Origin: Bacteroidota bacterium
GTDB lineage: Bacteria; Bacteroidota; Bacteroidia; Chitinophagales; Chitinophagaceae
NCBI GenBank assembly: GCA_026391195.1
Contig: JAPLEI010000038.1
Location: forward strand, 1-43,908
DNA length: 43,908 bases
Reading direction: 5' to 3'
In this document: positions 25,280 to 33,580 of the stretch, piece after piece
How the letters are laid out: every line of letters starts with the position of its first letter
Numbering within the stretch: position 1 is the first letter of the stretch
The notes under the pieces: model-generated
What the model was told of the DNA's origin: nothing
Database searches by the model: none
The model's input: only the letters and a program-made list of their open reading frames with translations
Made by a program: the position numbers and the translations under genes

Positions 25280-25744
25280 ATGTTTGTACAGAAGCAATTA
25301 GGCAAAAGAAAAAGAATCGCCCTCGTGGCCCATGATCATAAAAAAGCCGACCTGTTAGAGTGGGCCATTCACAACAAAGAGGCATTGGCAAAACACGACT
25401 TGATAGCAACGGGCACTACCGGCAAAATGATGGAAGAAAAACTCGATCGACCAGTAAAAAAATTATTAAGTGGCCCGCTGGGCGGCGATCAGCAAATAGG
25501 CGCCATGATTGCCAACGGAGAGGTTGACATGATGTTTTTTTTCTGGGACCCTATGGAGGCACAGCCGCACGACAGCGATGTAAAGGCCCTCTTAAGATTA
25601 TGCGTTGCCTGGAACTTGCCTATGGCCTGCGACCGCGCAACAGCTGATTTTATAATGACCTCCCCATTTATGCATGAGGAATACCTGGCAACCGTGCCCG
25701 ATTATTCTGGCTACTTAAACCGACCGATTGCCGCCCATGAATAA
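25280..25744 (+). CDS. mgsA: Methylglyoxal synthase
   Basis: This 154-residue cytoplasmic enzyme converts dihydroxyacetone phosphate to methylglyoxal and phosphate, a bypass of lower glycolysis under phosphate limitation. Conserved features include VAHDHKK, TGTTG, and GPLGGDQQIG with Asp70, equivalent to the catalytic Asp71 of E. coli. His97 in QPHDSDVKALLR is equivalent to His98. Length equals the family norm. Its stop codon overlaps the start of the GNAT gene by 8 bp, indicating translational coupling. Confidence 0.97.
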   Translation: MFVQKQLGKRKRIALVAHDHKKADLLEWAIHNKEALAKHDLIATGTTGKMMEEKLDRPVKKLLSGPLGGDQQIGAMIANGEVDMMFFFWDPMEAQPHDSDVKALLRLCVAWNLPMACDRATADFIMTSPFMHEEYLATVPDYSGYLNRPIAAHE

Positions 25745-26243
25745 TTTGTTGCTGCGCCCCTGGCAAATGACGGATGCGACGCCGCTGGTGGAGATTGCCA
25801 ATAATCCACGCGTGTATCAATGGCTGCGCGATGCCTTTCCAACGCCGTACACACACAGTGATGCGGTACAATGGATTTCGCATGCGGGTAAACAACAGCC
25901 GCCCGAAAATTTTGCGGTAGAAAGCAATGGAATATTGGTTGGCAGCATTGGCTTTGTTCCGGGAACAGACATCTATCGCCGCTCATGTGAAATGGGCTAT
26001 TTTATTGGCGAAGCATATTGGGGTTCGGGCATTGCTACCGAAGCGGTTCGGCTGCTCACTCAATATATTTGTACCCTTCCGAATATGGTTCGGATACAAG
26101 CCAAAGTGTTTAGCGACAATTATGCCTCGGCGCGTGTATTAGAAAAAAATGGATTTATTTTAGAAGGAACCCACCAACAAGCCGTGTTTAAAAACAATCA
26201 ATTATTAAACGAACAAATCTGGGTTAAACTTACCCCCCCTTAA
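25737..26243 (+). CDS. GNAT acetyltransferase, RimJ/RimL-like
   Basis: The ATG at 25737 overlaps the end of mgsA. The 168-residue product shows LRPWQMTDATPLVEIANNP, typical of the RimJ/RimL branch, then MGYFIGEAYWGSGIATEAV for acetyl-CoA binding and ARVLEKNGFILEG near the end. It probably acetylates an amine on a protein N-terminus or small metabolite in the cytoplasm. Tight coupling to mgsA and the amidase gene 2 bp downstream suggest one operon, but the metabolic link is not obvious. Confidence 0.88.
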   Translation: MNNLLLRPWQMTDATPLVEIANNPRVYQWLRDAFPTPYTHSDAVQWISHAGKQQPPENFAVESNGILVGSIGFVPGTDIYRRSCEMGYFIGEAYWGSGIATEAVRLLTQYICTLPNMVRIQAKVFSDNYASARVLEKNGFILEGTHQQAVFKNNQLLNEQIWVKLTPP

Positions 26244-26245
26244 CC

Positions 26246-27922
26246 ATGAAAAAGATTCTTTACGTACTAGCAGCAACCCTCGTAATTAGCGGAACGCCAA
26301 CCTTTGCCCAAGAAGCGAACAAGCCGGACCCTATTAAAGTGGCCGATATGGCGGCCGCTGCCAAGCTTTTTGATTTGAAATTTACCCAACAGGAGCTAGA
26401 CACCATGTATGATGGCATTCAGGAAAACCTACTGAATTATAGACTGATGCACAAGCAAACACTCGCAAACAATGTGCCGATGAGTTTGTGGCAAAGTCCT
26501 TTATTACCGGGTATGGTAATAGATACGCGGAAAGACAATATCCGCTGGAAGTTTTCGGCAACAGAAATGCCTGCCAACAAAAACGACCTCGCATTCTACA
26601 GCGTTTCACAACTGGCTTATTTGCTGAAAAACAAAAAAATCAGCTCGGTTGAATTGACTACATTTTTTATAGAACGACTGAAAAAATATGGAGATACGCT
26701 TCACTGCGTAATTTCTTTTACCGAAGAAATCGCGCTCCAGCAAGCACGGGCTGCTGATGAAGCAATCGCTGCCGGAAAATATCGTGGCCCCCTGCACGGA
26801 ATTCCTTTTGGGTTGAAAGACCTGTTTGCGGTTAAAGGAACCAAAACTACTTGGGGTGCTGCGCCCTATCAATCGCAAACGATAGATGAAGACGCGTATG
26901 TTTATCAAAAGTTACAGGAAGCCGGTGCAGTGTTGGTAGCTAAATTTTCTTTAGGCGCGCTGGCTATGGGCGATTATTGGTATGGCGGCCGCACACGCAA
27001 TCCTTGGAATACGGCAACTGGTTCTTCCGGATCTTCTGCGGGCTCGGCTTCTGCCACTGCAGCGGGCTTGGTACCCTTTGCTATAGGAACAGAAACCTGG
27101 GGATCAATCATCTCGCCGGCATCTACCTGCGGACTAAGTGGATTGCGCCCTACATTCGGAAGCATTAGTAGAAGTGGTGGGATGACGCTGAGTTGGAGTT
27201 TGGATAAAGTAGGCCCCATTTGTCGCAGTGCAGCAGACGCGGCGATTGTGTTTGCGGCCATACACGGAACCGATGGCGTAGATGCGAGTGCCATAAACAC
27301 CCGATTTAATTATCAACCGAACAGCGATGGCAAGGGCTTAAAGATTGCCTATGCCAAAAATTATTTCGACCGCATCGCCGATACCTCCCGTAGTGAATGG
27401 AAAGTGCTGCAAGCATTCAGAGAGGCGGGCTGTTCCTTGATCCCGGTAGACTTTCCGGATAGCTCGGCGTTTCCTTTCAACATCATGGATGTAGTAATCA
27501 GCGCAGAAGCGGCTGCCGCATTTGATGATTTTACTCGAAACAACATAGATGATGAAATGTCGCGGCAGGGAAAATTTGATTGGCCCAACTCATTCCGCGT
27601 ATCCCGCTTGATGACGGCAGTAGAATATATCAACGCCAATCGCCATCGGTATTTACTGATGAAAAAAATGAACGAACTGATGAGCACGGTAGACGTGATA
27701 ATTTGTCCTACCCGCGGAAGCGGCAACCAAAGTGCCATCACCAATTTAACAGGCCATCCCGCTATTTGTGTGCCTACTGGATTCGACAATCGCAATAAGC
27801 TGCCTACAAGTATCACCTTTATTGGTGGATTGTATGAAGAAGGAAAATTATTGGCGGCTGCTGAATGGTATCAGCGGCTCTCGGGCTGGCACCTGCAACA
27901 TCCGGATTGGGTAAAAAAATAA
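26246..27922 (+). CDS. Secreted amidase-signature hydrolase
   Basis: This 558-residue protein begins with a signal peptide (cleavage near TFAQE, about 22). It carries the amidase signature Ser-cisSer-Lys triad: Lys191 in PFGLKDLF, the Gly/Ser-rich stretch 259-268 with the cis-serine at 263 or 264, and the nucleophile Ser287 in GTETWGSIISPAS. A tail motif (ICPTRGSGNQSAITNLTGHP) also fits. An extra N-terminal region of about 110 residues precedes the core. It is exported and stands alone, so it is not the GatA subunit of the tRNA amidotransferase. It probably deaminates amides or cleaves peptide amides in the periplasm. It is followed after 24 bp by an M28 peptidase. Confidence 0.9.
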   Translation: MKKILYVLAATLVISGTPTFAQEANKPDPIKVADMAAAAKLFDLKFTQQELDTMYDGIQENLLNYRLMHKQTLANNVPMSLWQSPLLPGMVIDTRKDNIRWKFSATEMPANKNDLAFYSVSQLAYLLKNKKISSVELTTFFIERLKKYGDTLHCVISFTEEIALQQARAADEAIAAGKYRGPLHGIPFGLKDLFAVKGTKTTWGAAPYQSQTIDEDAYVYQKLQEAGAVLVAKFSLGALAMGDYWYGGRTRNPWNTATGSSGSSAGSASATAAGLVPFAIGTETWGSIISPASTCGLSGLRPTFGSISRSGGMTLSWSLDKVGPICRSAADAAIVFAAIHGTDGVDASAINTRFNYQPNSDGKGLKIAYAKNYFDRIADTSRSEWKVLQAFREAGCSLIPVDFPDSSAFPFNIMDVVISAEAAAAFDDFTRNNIDDEMSRQGKFDWPNSFRVSRLMTAVEYINANRHRYLLMKKMNELMSTVDVIICPTRGSGNQSAITNLTGHPAICVPTGFDNRNKLPTSITFIGGLYEEGKLLAAAEWYQRLSGWHLQHPDWVKK

Positions 27923-27946
27923 TTTAAGCGAATAAAAAAGTCACCC

Positions 27947-30166
27947 ATGAATAAATACTTTGTATCTATCGCTGCTAGTTTGCTTTTTCCCTTTGGTTGG
28001 GCGACCGCACAAATAAGTGGATTTAAGGCTGCCAGTTCGCAAACACAGCAGCAGCTAGAAAAAAAATTCGACCAGCAACTAAGCGCGGAGCGAATTGAAG
28101 CGAACATCAAAGAATATTCTGCTCAACCACACCACTTGGGCTCGCCGGGCGGAAAGGTAGTGGTGCAAAGTCTGGAAAAAAAATTCAAAGAGTGGGGATG
28201 GGATACAAAGATCGAAACCTATCAAGTGTTGTTTCCTACGCCCATTGTTCGGGAGCTGGAAATGACCGGCCCGGTTTATTTTAAGGCGGGATTAAAAGAG
28301 CCGGCATTGAAGGAAGATGGCACATCTAATCAAGAAGGGCAGTTACCAACGTACAATGCCTGGAGTGCTGATGGCGATGTAACAGCAGAGCTGGTGTTTG
28401 TGAATTATGGATTACCCGAAGACTACGAAAAGCTGGAGCAGATGGGTGTTAGTGTAAAGGGAAAAATTGTGATTGCAAAATATGGTCGCAGTTGGAGGGG
28501 CATCAAACCCAAAGTGGCTCAGGAGCACGGAGCAGTAGGCTGTTTAATTTACTCCGATCCGAAAGACGATGGATATTATCAGGGCGAAGTATATCCCAAG
28601 GGAGCATTTAAAAACGAGTATGGTGTGCAACGCGGTTCTATTATGGATATGGTGATTTATCCAGGAGACCCGCTCACCCCCAATATTGGCGCTACTGAAA
28701 ATGCACCACGACTGGATCGGTTATCTGCGCCCAATCTTTTAAAGATACCTGTATTGCCAATTAGTTATAAAGATGCGGCACCCTTATTAAAACAATTGGG
28801 CGGAAGGGCGGCCCCAGAAAGTTGGCGCGGGGCGTTGCCTTTCACTTATCATGTAGGCCCCGGCAGCGCACGCGTGCATTTGAAAGTAAAATTCAGTTGG
28901 GACAGAAAGCCCGCGCATAATGTAATCGCCAAAATACCCGGAACGGTATATCCCGATCAGTGGATTATTCGTGGCAATCACCACGATGCTTGGGTAAATG
29001 GGGCAGCCGACCCAGTAAGTGGATTGAGCTCCCTGATGGAAGAGGCCCGTGCAATTGGCCTAATGGTAAAGAGCGGCTGGAAACCCGCAAGAACATTGGT
29101 CTATTGCGCCTGGGATGGAGAAGAGCCGGGTTTGATTGGTTCAACCGAGTGGCTGGAAGATCATGAAAAAGAATTGCGGCAAAAAACCGTGGCCTATATC
29201 AATACCGACGGTAATGGAAGAGGATTCTTATCTGCCGAAGGCTCTCATGCACTGGAAAATTTAATCAGCGAAATCAGTAAAGAGGTGAAGGACCCCAAAA
29301 CCAACGTATCCGTTTTTGAAAGAGCGCAGGCAAAAAAAGCCATCAGCGCCACCGATTCGAAAGAAAAGAGCGAAGCCGTGAACGCAACCGTTTTTGAATT
29401 GGGTGCGATGGGTTCGGGGTCTGATTATTCCTCCTTTATTCAGCATGCTGGCATACCGGCATTGAATTTAGATTTTGGCGGAGAAGATGCCGGCGGCGAG
29501 TATCATTCTATTTATGATTCCTACGATTTATATCGCCGGTTTAAAGACCCTACGTTTGCTTATGGGGTGGCCCTTTCACAAACAGCCGGCCGGGCTGTAT
29601 TAAGGTTGTCCCAGGCCGACTTGTTGCCATTTGATTTTAGAAGTCTGCACAAAACCGTTCATGGATATGTAGAAGAGCTGATGGAAAAAACGGATAAAAT
29701 GCGTGCACAAACCGAATTAGAGAATCTGCTGATAATTACCAACCGATATGATCTGGCCAATTCAGCCACCAATCCATTGCTGTCGCCAGTAACCAAGGAA
29801 TCTGTGCCTGTCTTTTCCTTTCAGCCCTTAACCAACTCGTTGGCTGTGCTAGACAAATCGAGCAAGGCGTTGTGGGAATATTGTCAGAAAACCTTAGCGG
29901 AAAATCCGTCTTCATTGGCGGCCATTAATAACAAGCTTTTTACTGCAGAGCAGGAACTGTTAACGGTTGCGGGTTTGCCTCGTAGAGGATGGTATAAGCA
30001 CACTTTATATGCTCCCGGTTTTTATACCGGCTATGGGGTAAAAACCATTCCGGGAGTAAGAGAGGCCATCGAACAACGCAACTGGCCCGAAGCGGAGGCT
30101 CAGATAAAAGAAGTGTCGGCGGCTATTCTGCGGCTGGCGGATTATTTGCAGGGGATGGTGAGGTAA
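27947..30166 (+). CDS. M28 peptidase, glutamate carboxypeptidase II-like
   Basis: This 739-residue secreted protein has a signal peptide to about residue 22. It carries the three-domain layout of glutamate carboxypeptidase II: a PA domain (about 150-260), the M28 zinc peptidase core and a C-terminal helical dimerisation domain (about 610-735). Zinc ligands match in spacing to the human enzyme: His345, Asp355, Glu393, Asp421 and His520, with Glu392 as general base (motifs GNHHDAW, DGEEPG, NTDGNG, EYHSIYD). It should remove C-terminal acidic or other residues from small peptides in the periplasm or outside. It is probably co-transcribed with the amidase 24 bp upstream. Confidence 0.94.
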   Translation: MNKYFVSIAASLLFPFGWATAQISGFKAASSQTQQQLEKKFDQQLSAERIEANIKEYSAQPHHLGSPGGKVVVQSLEKKFKEWGWDTKIETYQVLFPTPIVRELEMTGPVYFKAGLKEPALKEDGTSNQEGQLPTYNAWSADGDVTAELVFVNYGLPEDYEKLEQMGVSVKGKIVIAKYGRSWRGIKPKVAQEHGAVGCLIYSDPKDDGYYQGEVYPKGAFKNEYGVQRGSIMDMVIYPGDPLTPNIGATENAPRLDRLSAPNLLKIPVLPISYKDAAPLLKQLGGRAAPESWRGALPFTYHVGPGSARVHLKVKFSWDRKPAHNVIAKIPGTVYPDQWIIRGNHHDAWVNGAADPVSGLSSLMEEARAIGLMVKSGWKPARTLVYCAWDGEEPGLIGSTEWLEDHEKELRQKTVAYINTDGNGRGFLSAEGSHALENLISEISKEVKDPKTNVSVFERAQAKKAISATDSKEKSEAVNATVFELGAMGSGSDYSSFIQHAGIPALNLDFGGEDAGGEYHSIYDSYDLYRRFKDPTFAYGVALSQTAGRAVLRLSQADLLPFDFRSLHKTVHGYVEELMEKTDKMRAQTELENLLIITNRYDLANSATNPLLSPVTKESVPVFSFQPLTNSLAVLDKSSKALWEYCQKTLAENPSSLAAINNKLFTAEQELLTVAGLPRRGWYKHTLYAPGFYTGYGVKTIPGVREAIEQRNWPEAEAQIKEVSAAILRLADYLQGMVR

Positions 30167-30274
30167 ACAGCAGCTAAGCAAAATCGACAGGCATAACATA
30201 GCAGACCCCTATTGATACAAATATAGTTATGTAATAGTGCGATTTGCGCCCTTTAATTTTAGCGCCGGATCATA

Positions 30275-30286
30275 GTTATTAATAAC
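30275..30286. repeat. 12-bp perfect palindrome in a 288-bp intergenic region
   Basis: GTTATTAATAAC is self-complementary. It lies about 90 bp upstream of a -7 box (TATATTTG) and 180 bp before the next gene, so it could be an operator. AT-rich palindromes also occur by chance. The rest of 30167-30454 holds no recognisable gene. Confidence 0.25.
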
Positions 30287-30365
30287 AATCAAGGTCAGTA
30301 TCTTAATATTTTTATAATTCCGAAAGAACACTTTTGGCCCAGTAAAAGATAAACAGATAGATCCT

Positions 30366-30373
30366 TATATTTG
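30366..30373 (+). promoter_or_regulatory. -7 promoter element before the LPP20/PDZ-like gene
   Basis: TATATTTG matches TAnnTTTG exactly, 81 bp before the ATG. No TTTG lies at the ideal 19-nt spacing; the nearest, at 30333-30336, is 29 nt away. Confidence 0.4.
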
Positions 30374-30454
30374 CCATCCAATTAAAATCCAATAACGCTC
30401 CCGGCCGTTCATCTAATTATTGATGGAAGCTGGAGAGGGCTAAAAAACAGTCAT

Positions 30455-31951
30455 ATGAAAAGAACCCTCCTGTTTTCTCTATTCCTTTTATTTGCTCAAC
30501 TTTCCTTTGCTCAAGAATCCATCTCCGTTATTTCTCAAGGCACGGGCAACAGCTACGAGTCGGCCAGAAACAATGCATTGAGAAATGCCATTGAAAAAAT
30601 TTATGGCACATTTGTAAGCACCAGCACGGTTGTTTCTAATGACCAGCTTCAAAAAGACGAAATCTATACCTTCAGCTCGGGCAACATCAACAATTTTGAA
30701 GAGGTAAGTAGCATAGTAGTAAATGACAAACATTCTGTTGTTTTGAAAGTGACTATGTCTAAGCAAAAGCTGGCTACTTTTATCAAGAGCAACGGTAAAA
30801 ACATTGACTATGATGCTCGAGAGTTTGTTTCGGGAATCAAAGCAAAAATGATTAACGAGAAGCTTGCCGAGGAAAGCGAAGTAAATATTGTTAGCTCGCT
30901 TGCCGAATTTGCCAGAAGGGTTTTCCCCGATTGTATAGACTATGAAATAAAAGCCTCCGAGCCCTACAAGGGATTGATTTATGACTGGACGATAGAGCTA
31001 GATCTGAAGTTCAAGACCAATAAGAATCTAGACATCCTTAATAATTACATTCATAAAACACTAAAAGCGCTTGACTATAATTATGTAGACTTGCCACAGA
31101 CTGATTTGGGCTTTAAATGCTATTCATCTGATAAGTATCCCGAAGTTAGTGAAGTGCTTGCTGGAAGTCCTGCCGCTAAAAGTCAGCTGAAACTAAGAGA
31201 TAAAATATTAGCCATCAGAATCGGCGATAATGGGGAGTTCATGAGTTTAAGGGGAAAGAGTAGAGATTTCGCTGCTATACTGGCAGACGCAACACAGAAA
31301 AAAATTCCTATTGCGCTGGAGTTGCAATCGTACGAAAAAATAACCAACGAGCGCAGGGGAACCTATTCTTATGAATATGGAGATAAAAAGACACTTGAAA
31401 TCAAGCCCGGCATTTATACCATCAAATCGAGAAGAACGCACGATGATAGAGAAGACCTTGGCCAGGCGACATACACCCTTAACTTCAACGGTCCGGAATA
31501 TGAGCTTCGCTCCAATACATCGCGGGCAATCATGCATCAATTTGTTGCTCAAAATACCTGGGGGGTTCTTACCTCTTATAAGGTGGCAATGGATGCAGGG
31601 AAATATTCTAAAACAATCAATATACGCCCAGTAGTTGGAAGTAGGAACATTGAATACAGCTCAACCAATCGGCAATTCAGCAGATATTCTTATGATTTAA
31701 ACGCACGTGTTGGAAGGCCAGCCTTAGAATTAAAAGAGTACAAAGGAATAGACGCAGAGGACAGTTCTCCCTCTGGGGCAATATATATCAAAGACGCACT
31801 CAGGTATTATGTGGCTCAAGATGAAGTTGCGTATCTGAGTTTATCAGATTTAACAGCCCGATTTTCATGTTTTATCGAGTATTCTGAAAACAAAGCCGAG
31901 TCGCTGGATTTTATCAGTAGTATTAAAGGATTTAAAGTAATTAAGCCCTGA
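30455..31951 (+). CDS. Secreted protein with LPP20/FlgT-like N-terminal domain and PDZ-like segment
   Basis: This 498-residue protein has a signal peptide (to about SFAQE, residue 20). Residues 22-110 (SQGTGNSYESARNNALRNAI, then GTFVSTSTVV and VVLKVTMSK) resemble the LPP20/FlgT N-terminal fold, in which the helix AxxxALrnAIe and the GT.V.S.T strand are typical. In flagellated bacteria such domains sit in periplasmic flagellar or surface lipoproteins. A later segment at about 229-290 (SEVLAGSPAAKSQLKLRDKI) looks like a PDZ peptide-binding domain. The remaining C-terminal half is not recognised. It appears monocistronic, with its own -7 box and terminator. A role in envelope assembly or surface scaffolding is a guess. 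Confidence 0.6.
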   Translation: MKRTLLFSLFLLFAQLSFAQESISVISQGTGNSYESARNNALRNAIEKIYGTFVSTSTVVSNDQLQKDEIYTFSSGNINNFEEVSSIVVNDKHSVVLKVTMSKQKLATFIKSNGKNIDYDAREFVSGIKAKMINEKLAEESEVNIVSSLAEFARRVFPDCIDYEIKASEPYKGLIYDWTIELDLKFKTNKNLDILNNYIHKTLKALDYNYVDLPQTDLGFKCYSSDKYPEVSEVLAGSPAAKSQLKLRDKILAIRIGDNGEFMSLRGKSRDFAAILADATQKKIPIALELQSYEKITNERRGTYSYEYGDKKTLEIKPGIYTIKSRRTHDDREDLGQATYTLNFNGPEYELRSNTSRAIMHQFVAQNTWGVLTSYKVAMDAGKYSKTINIRPVVGSRNIEYSSTNRQFSRYSYDLNARVGRPALELKEYKGIDAEDSSPSGAIYIKDALRYYVAQDEVAYLSLSDLTARFSCFIEYSENKAESLDFISSIKGFKVIKP

Positions 31952-31968
31952 TATTTTTTATGCAGAAC

Positions 31969-31999
31969 AAGCCCGGTCATCCCCCAGACCGGGTTTTTT
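31969..31999 (+). terminator. Intrinsic terminator after the LPP20/PDZ-like gene
   Basis: CCCGGTC (31972-31978) and GACCGGG (31987-31993) pair, extended by A-T and G-T pairs on the outside. They are followed by TTTTTTATTTT. Confidence 0.9.
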
Positions 32000-32131
32000 A
32001 TTTTGGTATCAAAAATTCGGCCAACCACAAATCCCCGGCGTATGTAAAATCCCATTTACTTTTGGGTATTCGAGAACTTTGGCGAAATTGCCTTACAAAT
32101 AGTTTAATTTAGTTCTCAAGCACACACTAAT

Positions 32132-32926
32132 ATGAAAAAAGGATTTCTTTCTCTTTGCTCCCTCTTGTTTTGTTTCCTGCTTCAGGCGCAAGACCTTTCT
32201 CTGTTTGAAAAAAAGATTTTCTTGTCCGGACAAGACACCCTGCGGTATCGAATTTTATATCCCGCAAATTACCGCGCCGATAAAGCGTATCCGCTAATTG
32301 TTTTTTTGCATGGATCGGGAGAGCGGGGCAACGATAACGAGCTGCAATTAACTCATGGCGGAAAGTTGTTCGTTCGGGAAGATATTCGCAACAATTATCC
32401 CGCCATTGTTATATTTCCGCAATGCCCCAGCGACAGCGCCTGGTCGAGATATAGAAAGGGCGTAAAAAGCAATGACTGGATTATGGATGCCACTCTTTCT
32501 GCCAGCCGACCGGCTTTGTTGGTAAAAGAACTAATGGATCAGTTGCTACAACAAAAACGGGTGGATGCAAAAAGGATTTACATCGGCGGACTTTCTTTGG
32601 GCGGTTTGGGTACTTATGATATGTTGATTCGTTATCCCGGTTATTTTGCGGCCGCATTTCCTATTTGTGGCGCTACCGATGTTGCTGCTTTTGTTGCAAA
32701 TGCAGGTCCGGTGCCCATGTGGATGTTTCATGGTGCCGAAGATGTGGTAGTGCAGCCAACTTTCAATCGCGAATTGTATAAATTGTTAATGGAAAAGGGT
32801 GCCCGCCACGTTAAATATTCTGAATATCCCGGGGTAAAACATAATAGTTGGGACAATGCGTTTGCCGAACCCGAACTATTGCCCTGGATGATGGCACAAA
32901 AAAAGAAGAAACATCCTAAATGGTAA
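32132..32926 (+). CDS. Secreted alpha/beta hydrolase (esterase / prolyl-oligopeptidase-like)
   Basis: This 264-residue protein starts with a signal peptide ending near LQAQD (about 20). It has the fold signature YPLIVFLHGSGERG, a nucleophile elbow GLSLGG with Ser155, Asp204 (GAEDVVV) and His237 (GVKHNSW). This arrangement is typical of the carboxylesterase/phospholipase and PHB-depolymerase-like group often annotated as prolyl oligopeptidase family in Bacteroidota. Substrate is probably an ester in polysaccharide or peptide material. The last 7 bp overlap the start of the cyclophilin gene, suggesting translational coupling. Confidence 0.87.
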   Translation: MKKGFLSLCSLLFCFLLQAQDLSLFEKKIFLSGQDTLRYRILYPANYRADKAYPLIVFLHGSGERGNDNELQLTHGGKLFVREDIRNNYPAIVIFPQCPSDSAWSRYRKGVKSNDWIMDATLSASRPALLVKELMDQLLQQKRVDAKRIYIGGLSLGGLGTYDMLIRYPGYFAAAFPICGATDVAAFVANAGPVPMWMFHGAEDVVVQPTFNRELYKLLMEKGARHVKYSEYPGVKHNSWDNAFAEPELLPWMMAQKKKKHPKW

Positions 32927-33537
32927 TTTTTACGAGACTGGGAGTCGGATTTTCGGTATGGCTTATAGCGGCATCCTTGCTGTTGATTTCCTGCGGCAGC
33001 AAAACCCGCACATCCAACACGCCCCATGTGGTAATTCAAACAGGATATGGAGAAATCGAACTGGAACTCTATGCTAGTCAGGCACCCAAAACCGTGCAGG
33101 CTTTTTTACGTTATATAGATTCCGGATATTATAAGAATAGTCAGTTCTATCGAGTACTCACTATAGAGAATCAACCCAGTAATGCCCCCAAAACCGAGCT
33201 GATTCAGGGAGGTATCTGGAAAACCAACTATGCGCGGGCCTCTATCTTGCCAGGTATTCCGCACGAAAGCACCCAACAAACTGGCATCGAACATAAAGAC
33301 GGTACCATTTCCCTTGCCAGGGGCGCACCGGGAACAGCCGGCTCGGAGTTCTTTATTTGTTTGGGCCGACAAAAAGGCCTGGATGCTGGTGGTGAAAACA
33401 TTGCCGACCGACAGGGCTTTGCCGCATTTGGAAGAGTGGTAAAGGGCATGTCGGTGTTGCGCAAAATTTATAAGCAACGGGAATCAGAACAATACTTTCG
33501 TCCGCCGATACCCATTTACAACATAGTTTTGCAGTAG
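32920..33537 (+). CDS. Lipoprotein cyclophilin-type peptidyl-prolyl isomerase
   Basis: This 205-residue protein has a lipoprotein signal with the lipobox LLISC (Cys25), so it is anchored in the envelope. The cyclophilin core runs from VVIQTGYGEIELELYASQ to the end. It includes TVQAFLRYIDSGYYKNSQFYRV with the catalytic-arginine region shifted to Tyr-Arg-Val, GTISLARG, GSEFFICLG and FAAFGRVVKGM. It catalyses proline isomerisation in secreted proteins, complementing the parvulin PpiD elsewhere in the window. Its ATG lies within the last codons of the esterase gene. Confidence 0.9.
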   Translation: MVIFTRLGVGFSVWLIAASLLLISCGSKTRTSNTPHVVIQTGYGEIELELYASQAPKTVQAFLRYIDSGYYKNSQFYRVLTIENQPSNAPKTELIQGGIWKTNYARASILPGIPHESTQQTGIEHKDGTISLARGAPGTAGSEFFICLGRQKGLDAGGENIADRQGFAAFGRVVKGMSVLRKIYKQRESEQYFRPPIPIYNIVLQ

Positions 33538-33580
33538 CCATTCGGGATTGTTTCTGGATGTAGCTAATCTATACAGTAAC

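Noticed and set aside
26246..27922. GatA subunit of the tRNA-dependent amidotransferase
   Set aside because: It has a signal peptide and an extra N-terminal region, and no gatB or gatC is nearby, so it is a secreted amidase.
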